Assembly (NCBI GenBank): GCA_017501255.1
Contig: JAFVXE010000028.1
Coordinates: forward strand, 153,096 to 217,095
Direction of reading: 5' to 3'
Source of the DNA: Clostridia bacterium
GTDB taxonomy: Bacteria > Bacillota > Clostridia > Christensenellales > Aristaeellaceae
DNA: 64,000 bases
Positions within the stretch are counted from its first letter, which is position 1, and every line of letters begins with the position of its first letter. This document shows positions 51,332-59,260 of this stretch, in pieces. Under the pieces are notes generated by a model. The model was not told the origin of the DNA. It searched no databases and worked only from the letters and a program-made list of their open reading frames with translations. The position numbers were made by a program, and so were the translations under genes.

Positions 51332-51613
51332 TCAATCCTGCTGCTGGGCGAACTGTACCTTCAGGTGGTAGTTTTCCCGGGCAGCATCCTCAAAAACGAT
51401 GCACAGGCGGGGAAGATAATCCACCATTTTGCCCTGAGGTTCCTTGGGCAGTGTGACCGTGATGCTCAGATCGCTGGTCTCGCTGGTCAGTTCATCATAA
51501 AGGGCATCCAGATTGGCGCCGTAGTAGAAGGGGAAACCCAACGTTTCCTTCAGGTAGCGATGCAGGGAAATCTTCTCCTCAAAAGAGGTCAAATCCAGCG
51601 TTACTTCACGCAT
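51332..51613 (-). CDS. Barstar-family ribonuclease inhibitor
   Basis: 93 residues, cytoplasmic. The barstar interface helix is clear: 'YYGANLDALYDEL' corresponds to YYGENLDALWDCL of barstar, keeping the two aspartates that plug the barnase active site (D35 and D39 in barstar numbering); W38 is Tyr. The start at 51613 has AAGGAGG upstream. It lies 19 bases downstream of the tandem-barnase gene and is co-transcribed with it, so it is the obvious immunity partner that protects the producer before export. There is one barstar for two barnase domains. Confidence 0.9.
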   Translation of the reverse strand: MREVTLDLTSFEEKISLHRYLKETLGFPFYYGANLDALYDELTSETSDLSITVTLPKEPQGKMVDYLPRLCIVFEDAARENYHLKVQFAQQQD

Positions 51614-51632
51614 ATCAGGGGTTCCTCCTTGC

Positions 51633-52550
51633 TTAATACAGCTGAATAAAGCTTTCGAAATTATCGCCGGTGTAGTAGATGAGGCCATCGTTGGAATATA
51701 CCAGACGCTCGCTGCCACGCTTGCCGTCATCGGTATTCACATCGCACTGGAACCACTTGCGGCCCTCGGCATCCGGCAGCAGGCCTTCCTTGTTGCCGAA
51801 CTTATCGCCGCCGATGGCACAGCCGGGCATCACTTCGCCCATGTTGTCCTTCTTGTTGGTAAAGCCCAGTTCCTCGGCTTCCTTCTTGGTCATGTAGTTA
51901 ACGGGCAGTTCGCCGAAGAGATAGATGTAGGCAGCCACTTCATCAGCCGTCAGGTAATCAGCGCCCTCGTCCACCCAAACGCTCTGGTAGTTTTCGCTGA
52001 CGCCCTGAATGACTTCCTCAGCCTTTTCCTTCTTGGTTTCCTTCTTCTCTTCCTTCTTGCCGCCCTTGCTTTCTTCCATGATCACTTCCACCAGAGAGAA
52101 GGTCTCGTAGTGGTCATCGGTGTAGTAAATCAGACCGTCGTTGGAGAACACAATGCGCTTTGCGCCCCGGTAGCCGTAGGAAGGATCATAATCGATATCG
52201 CACTCAGTCCACTTGCGGTTCTTGGCATCGGGCAACTGACCTTCATAGTTGCCAAAACGGTCGCCGCCAATGGAGCAGCCGGGAGCCACTTCATCCAGAT
52301 TACCGTCACGGTTGTTCCAGCCCAGATCCTCCGCTGCATTTTTGCGGATATAGTTGCCGGGCAGCTTGCCGAACACCGTCAGATACACGGCAACTTCTTC
52401 CATGGTCTGGTAGCTGCCATCCTTGGTGAGGGGGTAATCCGCCGCATAAACGGTGATGGTTTTTTCCGCCATGGCAGGCACAATCAGGGAAAGTGCCATC
52501 AAAGCAACCAGTACAAACGCTGTGAGACGAGTCCAGAAAGTACGTTTCAT
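51633..52550 (-). CDS. Secreted protein with two tandem barnase domains, the second lacking catalytic residues
   Basis: 305 residues. Signal peptide 1-28 (ending AMA-EK). Domain 1 (about 45-155) is a complete barnase-type RNase. Matching barnase E73, R83, R87 and H102 are E116, R128, R132 and H147, with the exact 15-residue spacing between the last two. A charged linker (about 158-180, mostly K and E) follows. Domain 2 (about 200-305) has the same fold ('PGCAIGGDKFGNKEGLLP'), but the general base is Q268 and the general acid is N297; R278 and R282 remain. Both domains carry a Cys pair (in PGC and ECD/QCD) absent from barnase. AAGGAG lies 11 bases before the ATG at 52550. Domain 2 may bind RNA, barstar or a receptor rather than cut. 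Confidence 0.9.
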   Translation of the reverse strand: MKRTFWTRLTAFVLVALMALSLIVPAMAEKTITVYAADYPLTKDGSYQTMEEVAVYLTVFGKLPGNYIRKNAAEDLGWNNRDGNLDEVAPGCSIGGDRFGNYEGQLPDAKNRKWTECDIDYDPSYGYRGAKRIVFSNDGLIYYTDDHYETFSLVEVIMEESKGGKKEEKKETKKEKAEEVIQGVSENYQSVWVDEGADYLTADEVAAYIYLFGELPVNYMTKKEAEELGFTNKKDNMGEVMPGCAIGGDKFGNKEGLLPDAEGRKWFQCDVNTDDGKRGSERLVYSNDGLIYYTGDNFESFIQLY

Positions 52551-52637
52551 CGTTTCAGATGCTCCTTTTTTCTGATGGTGATCAAAAGATGCCAGCATTG
52601 CTGCGGATTTAGCCCACAGTAAAATGACTGACGGTTC

Positions 52638-52666
52638 ATTATAGTCCTTTCAGGGCAGAAATGCAA
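52638..52666 (-). promoter_or_regulatory. Promoter of the barnase-barstar operon
   Basis: Minus-strand TTGCAT (52661-52666), 17-base spacer, perfect TATAAT (52638-52643), about 88 bases before the barnase start. Confidence 0.68.
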
Positions 52667-52732
52667 TGTTTCATTTTTCGGATGGAATCAGCACTGATCA
52701 GCAGCGTATTCCTCATTGAGCGCCCGCATTTC

Positions 52733-52761
52733 TTGACATTTCCCCACGAAATTGGTAGACT
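52733..52761 (+). promoter_or_regulatory. Promoter of the PIG-L/formyltransferase operon
   Basis: Consensus TTGACA (52733-52738), 17-base spacer, TAGACT (52756-52761) preceded by TGG (extended -10); 30 bases before the ATG at 52792. Confidence 0.75.
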
Positions 52762-52791
52762 GTATTATCATTGCACATTGGAGGCATTGGG

Positions 52792-53424
52792 ATGCAGAAC
52801 ATTCTGGTTGTTGGCGCACATTTCGATGATGCCGAGCTTGGCTGCGGCGGTACCATGGCAAAACTTGCCGCCGAAGGCAAAAATGTATACAAACTGACCA
52901 TGACGGATAACGTCACCAATTTCCTGCATCTGGATATTCATGTAGATTTGGAAAGCAGCCGCATTGGTTCCGCTGCCGCCTGCAAGGTGCTGGGCGTGAA
53001 GGAGATCACCGATTTTGAACTGCTGGAATGCAACCATTTGGTGTATGACACTGAGGTGATGCAGAAAGTGGAGAAGATCATTTACGATCGGAATATTGAT
53101 ACCGTCTTTATCCATAACGATTCCGACATGAATCAGGATCATGTGGCCACCTCCCGGATCTGCCTGACCGCCGCCCGCCATTGTAAAAACATCCTTTACT
53201 ATCAAAGCAATGGCTACATTCTCAACAAGCCCTTCTACCCCACCATTTTCTTTGATATCAGCGATTATCACCAGCTCAAGCGGGATGCGCTGGAGAACTA
53301 TCACGGCGACCATAACCGCTTTGACCGGCTGTTCGATATGGCGATGCAGCGCACGGAAGTGTGGGGCTACGGCAACGAAGTGCCCTATGCCGAGGGCTTT
53401 GTGCCGGTGAAAATGTGCTTCTGA
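52792..53424 (+). CDS. PIG-L/LmbE-family deacetylase
   Basis: 210 residues. The zinc site is 'GAHFDDAELGCGG' (AHxDD) and 'HNDSDMNQDH' (the second His). The family removes acetyl groups from N-acetylglucosamine-like sugars or related thiol-glycosides. Cytoplasmic, no signal peptide. GGAGG seven bases before the ATG at 52792 sets the start. It is followed after 19 bases by a formyltransferase: the pair would first free an amine and then formylate it. There is no polysaccharide cluster around it. Confidence 0.92.
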   Translation: MQNILVVGAHFDDAELGCGGTMAKLAAEGKNVYKLTMTDNVTNFLHLDIHVDLESSRIGSAAACKVLGVKEITDFELLECNHLVYDTEVMQKVEKIIYDRNIDTVFIHNDSDMNQDHVATSRICLTAARHCKNILYYQSNGYILNKPFYPTIFFDISDYHQLKRDALENYHGDHNRFDRLFDMAMQRTEVWGYGNEVPYAEGFVPVKMCF

Positions 53425-53443
53425 TACAGGAAGGAGAATCCTG

Positions 53444-54403
53444 ATGGGCAAGCTGTTACTGGTGGCCTGCACCAATGTGGGCAGATATATCATCGAGGAA
53501 CTGATGAACAACCCGGATACCGGCGCAGAGCTGGTGGGCGTGGTGAACCTGAACCCCCAGCAGGCGCTGAACAAAGCCAACTATGATTCCTACAGCGATC
53601 TGGTGGCCAAATACAACTTCCCGATTTTCTACTGCAACCACATCAATGATGATGACACGGTTTCCTTTATGGAAAGCTGCGCTCCCGATGTGATCCTGCA
53701 GTCCGGCTGGTCCCAGAAGTTCAACGACAAGGTGCTTTCTCTGGCCAAATACGGCTGCATCGGTGAGCACCCCGCTCCCCTGCCCCGGGGCCGTGGCGCC
53801 GCCTGCGTCAACTGGGCCATCCTTACCGGGGAAACCCAGTGGGGCGACAGCTACTTCCAGATGGTCAGCGAGTATGACAAGGGCAACCTGTATGCCCAGC
53901 GTTTTTTCAACATCGAGAAGTACGATACGGTGTATACCGTATATGAAAAAGTGGCCCGCTGCGCTGCCGAGGTGGTTGCAGCCTATGCCGGCAAGTGGAC
54001 CCGCGGCGAGTTTGATGTGGTGGAGCAGGACGAAAGCAAGGTGACCTACTACAAGCGCCGCCGTCCCACCGATGGCGAGATCACCGATTTTGCCAGGAAC
54101 GCCAACGTGCTTCATAACTTCATTCGTGCCCAGACCGAACCCTATCCCGGTACCTACATCACCACCGACGAAGGCAAGCTGACGCTGCTTTCCTCCGATG
54201 CCCACGACAACCAGCCCACCACGCATACTCCCGGCACGGTTTTTGCCGTGACCAACCATGGCGGCATTCTGGTGGCCGCTGCCGAGAATACCGTGTTGGA
54301 AATCATCCGGGTCAAGGAAGAGGGAATGCCCTCCCGCTGGGCCGCTGAGTTGGTTCAGGGCAAGGAACTGCCGCTGAATCTGTTTGATATTCTGAAAAAG
54401 TAA
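53444..54403 (+). CDS. Formyltransferase-family protein (amino-sugar type)
   Basis: 319 residues. The formyltransferase core motif is 'GEHPAPLPRGRG' at about residue 108, with the catalytic His present and 'EYDKGNLY' bearing the Asp. Methionyl-tRNA formyltransferases have N-x-H here; this protein has G-E-H, so the Asn of the catalytic triad is replaced, as in a subgroup of sugar formyltransferases as far as I recall. 'FDIL' ends it; the C-terminal RNA-binding domain of Fmt seems altered. With the PIG-L deacetylase upstream it is more likely to make N-formyl amino sugars than to formylate Met-tRNA. GGAAGGAG precedes the ATG. Confidence 0.85.
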   Translation: MGKLLLVACTNVGRYIIEELMNNPDTGAELVGVVNLNPQQALNKANYDSYSDLVAKYNFPIFYCNHINDDDTVSFMESCAPDVILQSGWSQKFNDKVLSLAKYGCIGEHPAPLPRGRGAACVNWAILTGETQWGDSYFQMVSEYDKGNLYAQRFFNIEKYDTVYTVYEKVARCAAEVVAAYAGKWTRGEFDVVEQDESKVTYYKRRRPTDGEITDFARNANVLHNFIRAQTEPYPGTYITTDEGKLTLLSSDAHDNQPTTHTPGTVFAVTNHGGILVAAAENTVLEIIRVKEEGMPSRWAAELVQGKELPLNLFDILKK

Positions 54404-54407
54404 CATC

Positions 54408-54445
54408 AAGCCCCTGAGTATGAAACCAATCATTCTCAGGGGCTT
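54408..54445 (+). terminator. Hairpin after the formyltransferase gene
   Basis: AAGCCCCTGAG (54408-54418) and CTCAGGGGCTT (54435-54445), perfect arms. The T-run is short, so termination strength is uncertain. Confidence 0.65.
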
Positions 54446-54465
54446 ACTCATTGCTGTGCTTGCAA

Positions 54466-54918
54466 TTATTTCCGACTGCTTTTCAGCCTGTAAACAACCA
54501 GACCTTCCGATTCTCCCATATCCAAAAAACCATATTTCAGGGCAATGGCCCTGGTCGCCTGTTGCTGCGGTACACATTCGATTACAACATCCTTGTTCTC
54601 CGCCTGTGCCATTGCAATCAACTGACCTGTCAACCGGCTTGCATATCCCACCCCCCAGAAAGAGGGAGCCAGAACCCAGCCAATCTCCATGCTTTCCTTG
54701 TCATACGCATGATAGATGACATAGCCAACAAACTGACCATCATCCTTTTCCACTGCCAGAACAGCCGGCTGGGATGACAACCCTTTGGTTTCCAGAAAAT
54801 GCCGGGTTTGTTCCAACGAGTACGGAGGTTCAAGGTACTGCATCACCCTGCTGTCGGCCAGCAATTCATAAAGCGGTTGCAAGTCCTCTGGTACCATTTT
54901 CCGAATCGTCAGGTTCAC
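54466..54918 (-). CDS. GNAT-family N-acetyltransferase
   Basis: 150 residues. RimJ/RimL-like layout: 'IGWVLAPSFWGVGYASRLTGQLI' is motif A (with the acetyl-CoA turn GVGYAS), and 'VPQQQATRAIALKYGFLDMGE' is the C-terminal part. Substrate unknown. Single gene; a 208-base gap separates it from the gene upstream, which holds the tRNA-like element. Confidence 0.86.
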   Translation of the reverse strand: MNLTIRKMVPEDLQPLYELLADSRVMQYLEPPYSLEQTRHFLETKGLSSQPAVLAVEKDDGQFVGYVIYHAYDKESMEIGWVLAPSFWGVGYASRLTGQLIAMAQAENKDVVIECVPQQQATRAIALKYGFLDMGESEGLVVYRLKSSRK

Positions 54919-55015
54919 CTTTGATCACAATCCCCTCTCCCGCCCTCATCCACGGTCAATGCATGGTGGTAACAATGCGCAATACCGGCTGCATTTGTGC
55001 ACGATTGGAGGATAA

Positions 55016-55099
55016 CGATCAACGGGGAGTTGAACCCCGCGCTCCCTCCTGAGCGCACCCATGCAGTGCGGACTCATTCATTCTCAGCCGCAGAGATCG
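55016..55099 (-). other. tRNA-like element, probably a degenerate tRNA
   Basis: On the minus strand the stretch contains a good T-arm (CGGGG-TTCAACT-CCCCG, 55023-55039, loop fits TTCRANY), a 5-bp/7-base anticodon-like arm (CGCAC/GTGCG, 55054-55070) and a 5-bp pairing of its ends (CGATC/GATCG). The anticodon loop has G instead of U33, the acceptor is two pairs short, the D-arm is not recognisable and no CCA is encoded. I do not call it a functional tRNA. The GCGCTC/GAGCGC stem at 55039-55056 exposes AGGAGG in its loop on the minus strand. Confidence 0.35.
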
Positions 55100-55126
55100 C
55101 ATTCGCCCCGCAGATTACCGACATGA

Positions 55127-55576
55127 TCAAAGCTCGGTGAGCCAGTTCATCTGCTGAATCAGATTATCCACCCTGCGCAGCTCGGCGCAGGCTGCATCCA
55201 GCTGGCTTTGCAGCGCAGGCACCTCTACAGTGCTGAAAATCTTGATCTCGCTGCGGGTGGCACGCTGTGCAATGCGACTGGCGGCATCGGTCATCTCCCG
55301 CAGAGCGGTAATGCGCAGCTTGAGCGCATCCCGGCGGGCAATCCACTCGGTGAGAGTTTTCCCTTCCGCAGTGGTGCGGCTGTTGGTCTGGTTGATCTGG
55401 GCCATCAGGCATTCCAAACGGCCAAGGCATTCCTCCTGCTCTGCCAGCAGCTTATGGGGATCCTCCGCAGGCTTTTCCCCTTCCTGCACAATGGCATTGT
55501 TGCACAGGCGATGCCGCAGCTGTTCCAGCCGACGGTTCAGGTCTGCCCTCTCCTGCAGGGCTTCTGCCAGTTTCAT
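55127..55576 (-). CDS. DIP1984-like coiled-coil protein
   Basis: 149 residues, almost wholly alpha-helical. It starts 'MKLAEALQERADLNRRLEQL', contains 'QEGEKPAEDPHKLLAE', 'QINQTNSRT' and 'RRDALKLRITALREMTDAAS', and ends 'NLIQQMNWLTEL'. These are the hallmarks of the DIP1984 (septicolysin-annotated) family. The cytolysin label in databases is not supported by anything visible here; there is no signal peptide. Function unknown. It is 24 bases downstream of a GNAT gene. Confidence 0.88.
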   Translation of the reverse strand: MKLAEALQERADLNRRLEQLRHRLCNNAIVQEGEKPAEDPHKLLAEQEECLGRLECLMAQINQTNSRTTAEGKTLTEWIARRDALKLRITALREMTDAASRIAQRATRSEIKIFSTVEVPALQSQLDAACAELRRVDNLIQQMNWLTEL

Positions 55577-55600
55577 AGTGCATTCATCCTTTCCTGTTGC

Positions 55601-56065
55601 TTACATATCAATCAAATTGCTGTAAACGGAATTCTCCGGTTCACCGCCCGGCACCCATTCTGCGTTCACTACCTTGCGGTAGAACATCTCCGCATCCCCT
55701 ACCCAACCGATGATGGCATAGCCGTAGCCTTCCTCCCGCATACAGGTGAGGGTGCGCAGCAGAAGCGCCGTGCCCACGCCGGTGCCTCGGGCATTTTCCG
55801 TAACGCCGATGGGGCCGAAATAGTCCTTGGCGCTGGCATCATAGCAAGCAAAACCTAAAATCTGCCCGTCTTTGGTGGCGATGAAGCATTTGTGCTGCAT
55901 GATGGCATTCTCGGCTTCATACACCCAGCCCTCGCTGAAATGCTGCCGTATATATTCCAGCAACCGCATCTTTTCGCCTGCAAATACCCGTTTGATTTTG
56001 ATACCATCCAGTTCCTTCTCCCGGGGCAGACGGATCAGATTAGCGATCATATCACAACCAGCCAT
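55601..56065 (-). CDS. GNAT-family N-acetyltransferase
   Basis: 154 residues. Motif A 'IGVTENARGTGVGTALLLRTL' (RGTGVG) and a late 'GWVGDAEMFYRKVV'. AAGGAGG eight bases before the ATG at 56065 fixes the start. Third of four acetyltransferases in the window; no sign of the substrate. Probably co-transcribed with the DIP1984-like gene downstream. Confidence 0.87.
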   Translation of the reverse strand: MAGCDMIANLIRLPREKELDGIKIKRVFAGEKMRLLEYIRQHFSEGWVYEAENAIMQHKCFIATKDGQILGFACYDASAKDYFGPIGVTENARGTGVGTALLLRTLTCMREEGYGYAIIGWVGDAEMFYRKVVNAEWVPGGEPENSVYSNLIDM

Positions 56066-56159
56066 ACGTTGTACCTCCTTGGTTTGCTGGCTACAGTATA
56101 CGACGGGTTACGGAGATTCGCAAGCATGAAATTCCATGCGTTTTTCGAACCGTGCTGCC

Positions 56160-56188
56160 TTGCATCCTGCCAAAGGGTGTGGTAAGCT
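56160..56188 (+). promoter_or_regulatory. Promoter candidate for the SDR gene
   Basis: TTGCAT (56160-56165), 17-base spacer, TAAGCT (56183-56188) preceded by TGG. The -10 is weak apart from the extension. Confidence 0.45.
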
Positions 56189-56239
56189 GTTGATAACAGG
56201 TTTTCCGGAACAATTTCATCATCAGGAGGAACCATTCCC

Positions 56240-57262
56240 ATGAAAGCATTATTGATTGGCGGAACCGGCACCATTTCGACTGAAATCAGCAAACGGCTCG
56301 TAAAGCTGGGCTGGGAGCTGACTCTGCTCAACCGTGGCAACACCGGCGCTTTTGTGCCCGAAGGCGCCCGGGTTTTGAAGGTGGATATCAACGACGAAGC
56401 CGCTGTGAATCAGCTGTTGGGCGATGAGCAGTTCGACGTGGTGGCAGATTTCATCATCTTCACCCCGGAACAGGCACAGCGGGATATCCGGCTGTTCAAG
56501 GGCCGCACGGCGCAGTATATCTTCATCAGCTCCGCCTCTGCCTACCAGAAGCCCCTGTCCTCTCCCCACATCACGGAGAGCACGCCCCTGTACAACCCCT
56601 TCTGGGGCTACAGCCGCAACAAGATTGCCATCGAAGAGCTGCTGATGGACGCCTACCGCAACGACGGATTCCCGGTGACCATCGTGCGTCCCAGCCACAC
56701 CTACTGTGAGCGCAGTATGCCCCTTGGCCTCCATGGTCAGAAGGGCAGCTATGCCGTGCTGGAACGCATCCGTACCGGCAAAAAGATCATCGTGCCCGGC
56801 GACGGTCTCAGCCTGTGGACGGTCACCCACAGCCGGGATTTCGCCGTAGGTTTCTGCGGTCTGATGGGCAACATCCATGCCATCGGTGAGGCCATCCATA
56901 TCACCAGCGATGAACGGCTCACTTGGAACCAGATTCACGAATGCGTAGGCCGTGCTTTGGGCCAGGCCCCCAAGATGGTGCACATTGCCAGCGAAACCCT
57001 GGCCAAGCTGGGCCCGGACTGGGAAGGCGCTCTCATTGGCGACAAGAGCAACACCGTTCTTTTCGACAACAGCAAGATCAAGCGGCTGGTGCCCGAATTC
57101 TGCGCCACCACCCGGTTTGATCAGGGCGCACGGGAAGTGGTGGAGTATGTGTACAGCCATCCCGAGTGCCAGACGCCCGATCCGGCATTCGACGCCTGGT
57201 GTGATGCTGTGATCGAGCAGTATGAGCAGATGATGGACAAGCTGCCCAAGCTGGAAGGCTGA
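56240..57262 (+). CDS. NAD(P)-dependent epimerase/dehydratase (extended SDR)
   Basis: 340 residues. The Rossmann glycine motif is 'LLIGGTGTISTEISKRL' at the N-terminus; the catalytic pair Y-x3-K is in 'YSRNKIAIEELL' near residue 135. 'VTIVRPSHTY' and 'DFAVGFCGLM' are typical of extended SDRs acting on nucleotide sugars. CAGGAGG precedes the ATG at 56240. It stands alone between promoter and terminator; the substrate is unknown. Confidence 0.88.
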   Translation: MKALLIGGTGTISTEISKRLVKLGWELTLLNRGNTGAFVPEGARVLKVDINDEAAVNQLLGDEQFDVVADFIIFTPEQAQRDIRLFKGRTAQYIFISSASAYQKPLSSPHITESTPLYNPFWGYSRNKIAIEELLMDAYRNDGFPVTIVRPSHTYCERSMPLGLHGQKGSYAVLERIRTGKKIIVPGDGLSLWTVTHSRDFAVGFCGLMGNIHAIGEAIHITSDERLTWNQIHECVGRALGQAPKMVHIASETLAKLGPDWEGALIGDKSNTVLFDNSKIKRLVPEFCATTRFDQGAREVVEYVYSHPECQTPDPAFDAWCDAVIEQYEQMMDKLPKLEG

Positions 57263-57378
57263 GCGGCGCATTGTGCTGAAAATGGCATAAAACAAAAAGG
57301 CAACCGGTGCAGCATCATCGCTGTACCGATTGCTCCGTTCGTCAAAAGCACCGCCCCGAGCGAGTTTTTTGACGACTG

Positions 57379-57422
57379 AAAGAACCAGTCAAGCTGATTA
57401 TTCGCAGCTTGACTGGTTCTTT
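57379..57422. terminator. Bidirectional terminator after the SDR gene
   Basis: 18-base perfect arms AAAGAACCAGTCAAGCTG (57379-57396) and its complement (57405-57422), loop of 8. A second hairpin, CGTCAAAA/TTTTGACG, lies just upstream (about 57331-57374). Confidence 0.9.
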
Positions 57423-57456
57423 GTTTTCCTTGCAAGAAAGAATCAAAACTCTTTTT

Positions 57457-59217
57457 CTATTGCCCTTTTCTCCACGCAAGCTCCATCGCACTGTTTCCCA
57501 CATCCACCTGATTGGCCCGCACAAAACCAAAGGTGCCCTCCGGGTCCATCCACAGGCCTGCCGGTTGCTCCCTGGGCACGCAGACATAGTACCAGCCCTT
57601 GCGCTCCAGAATGATGTGCATGGTGGCGCCTTTTTCCACCACAGCTGTTTTGGTTGCAAACCAGCTGCTTTGCTGGCGAAGGGACAATTCCTCCTTGGCC
57701 ATGGCTACAGGGGTAGGGGTTGTCAGCAGGTTGCCGGGGGTTTCGCTGGCATAGACACTGGATACATAGCCTTCCAGACCGCCCACACGCACATGATACC
57801 AGGGGTAAGGGTCGCCGGTCTCCGTGCCCAGATTCAAGGCGATGGTACCATTGCGGAGCATCCCCAAATCCTTGGAATGAGAAGAAGTCTCTTTGCGCAG
57901 ATGGACGTTTCCCGTCATGATGCTGCTGGCAGGCAGGACAAAACCAACAGCTTTCCCCGGATTCACGATCCCACCCAGCAGGGAATCCAGCCGGAGGGCC
58001 ATCGCCAGATCCGTATAGAAGCAATTGCCACGGATGGAGGTATCATATCGTTCATTTTCCCGGTCGGTCATATGAACGGTGCACTCCCCGTTGAAAAGCT
58101 GCGCCTGATAGTGGATGCCCTGAACTGCATCATAAAAGCTGCATTCCTTGAGCCGTGCATAGTGCCCGCCTGCACTGATGACGATCTGCATCACCAGCGT
58201 TACGTCCTCAACCCCGGTCATATCCAACTGCTCAAACCGGATCACATATTCCCGGCCGCCCATCTCCGACAGGGCTTTTTTCCGGCTGATGACCGGCACA
58301 CAGCCATCCGGCAGCAGGGTTTCGCTGGCGGGGAGGATCTCCCAGGTATCGTCCTTTTTGCTTTGGCGAAGGATGCACAGCAGCCGCTTTTCACCACGGC
58401 CAAAAGCGACCAGACCATAGTTTTCATCCAGCGAGCGTTCCTCATAAACCACCATGGCGCCGGAAAGCACCTGCCAGCCCTCCAGCATGGGATGGCGAAA
58501 CACCTCCGCCAATTCTGGCGGCGCTGCATCCGTAAACTCCGACAGCACAAAGGCGTGCTCCGTGCTGCTGCGGTAGCGGGTGACGCCTTCATGGGCGGCG
58601 CTTTGCTGCGGTTCGGTCAGCTGGTAGGCATTCAGCAGCCACTGATACCATTCGCCCACTGCCGCAGGCCACTGTTCCTGCGCACCATAGCAGGTGGCAA
58701 AGAAATCTTTCAGGGCCTGCTGCGGGGTGTAGGTAGCGCTGAGCAGACCCTTGTCCAGTTCCGCACTGGGGGTAAGGCCATCCTGCTCCAGAATGGCACG
58801 GAACCCTTCCCGGCTGGCCTTGTTCCAGTTTTTCAGCAAGCCCTGCTTCTGCACCTGCGTGATGATGTAGCGCACGCTGTTTTCACCGGGATAACCTTGG
58901 AAATCGCTTTGGAAGGGGCTATCGTTGGAGATGAGCTTCCCATCGGCAAGGGAAAATTGCAACGTATACACCCAGTCCGGAAAATCAGGATGCCAGTAGC
59001 GTACAGTGGCAATACCATCTTTTTCGGAATGCTCAAAAACAAACTGATCCGCTTCCTCCGCCAGATAGCCCCGCACTTCGGTCAGACAGGCCTGTGCATA
59101 GTCAATCTGTCTTTCTTTGGTGAAGTATTCGCCGGCCTGCGCCATGGGCAGAAACACACCTGCCAGAAGAATCAAAATCATCAAACAGACCAAACGCCGT
59201 TTGCTCCGCTGTATCAT
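57457..59217 (-). CDS. Secreted SH3-domain protein of the BlaI/M56 cassette
   Basis: 586 residues. Signal peptide 1-29 ('LVCLMILILLAGVFLPMAQAG'-type, cut near AQA). The large middle part (30-440) has no family I recognise. Two SH3-like modules close the protein: about 455-510 ('GNVHLRKETSSHSKDLGMLRNG', by region) and about 525-585 ('EKGATMHIILERKGWYYV'). These usually bind peptidoglycan. AAGGAGG eight bases before the ATG at 59217 sets the start. It lies 43 bases after the M56 gene in the same direction and is the probable output of that regulatory pair. Confidence 0.82.
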   Translation of the reverse strand: MIQRSKRRLVCLMILILLAGVFLPMAQAGEYFTKERQIDYAQACLTEVRGYLAEEADQFVFEHSEKDGIATVRYWHPDFPDWVYTLQFSLADGKLISNDSPFQSDFQGYPGENSVRYIITQVQKQGLLKNWNKASREGFRAILEQDGLTPSAELDKGLLSATYTPQQALKDFFATCYGAQEQWPAAVGEWYQWLLNAYQLTEPQQSAAHEGVTRYRSSTEHAFVLSEFTDAAPPELAEVFRHPMLEGWQVLSGAMVVYEERSLDENYGLVAFGRGEKRLLCILRQSKKDDTWEILPASETLLPDGCVPVISRKKALSEMGGREYVIRFEQLDMTGVEDVTLVMQIVISAGGHYARLKECSFYDAVQGIHYQAQLFNGECTVHMTDRENERYDTSIRGNCFYTDLAMALRLDSLLGGIVNPGKAVGFVLPASSIMTGNVHLRKETSSHSKDLGMLRNGTIALNLGTETGDPYPWYHVRVGGLEGYVSSVYASETPGNLLTTPTPVAMAKEELSLRQQSSWFATKTAVVEKGATMHIILERKGWYYVCVPREQPAGLWMDPEGTFGFVRANQVDVGNSAMELAWRKGQ

Positions 59218-59260
59218 TTCTGATACCTCCTTCTTTTGTTTCGCCGGGGGGCATCCTTCC

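Noticed and set aside
55127..55576. Septicolysin-type cytolysin.
   Set aside because: The DIP1984 family is sometimes labelled this way, but there is no signal peptide or pore-forming feature in this helical protein.
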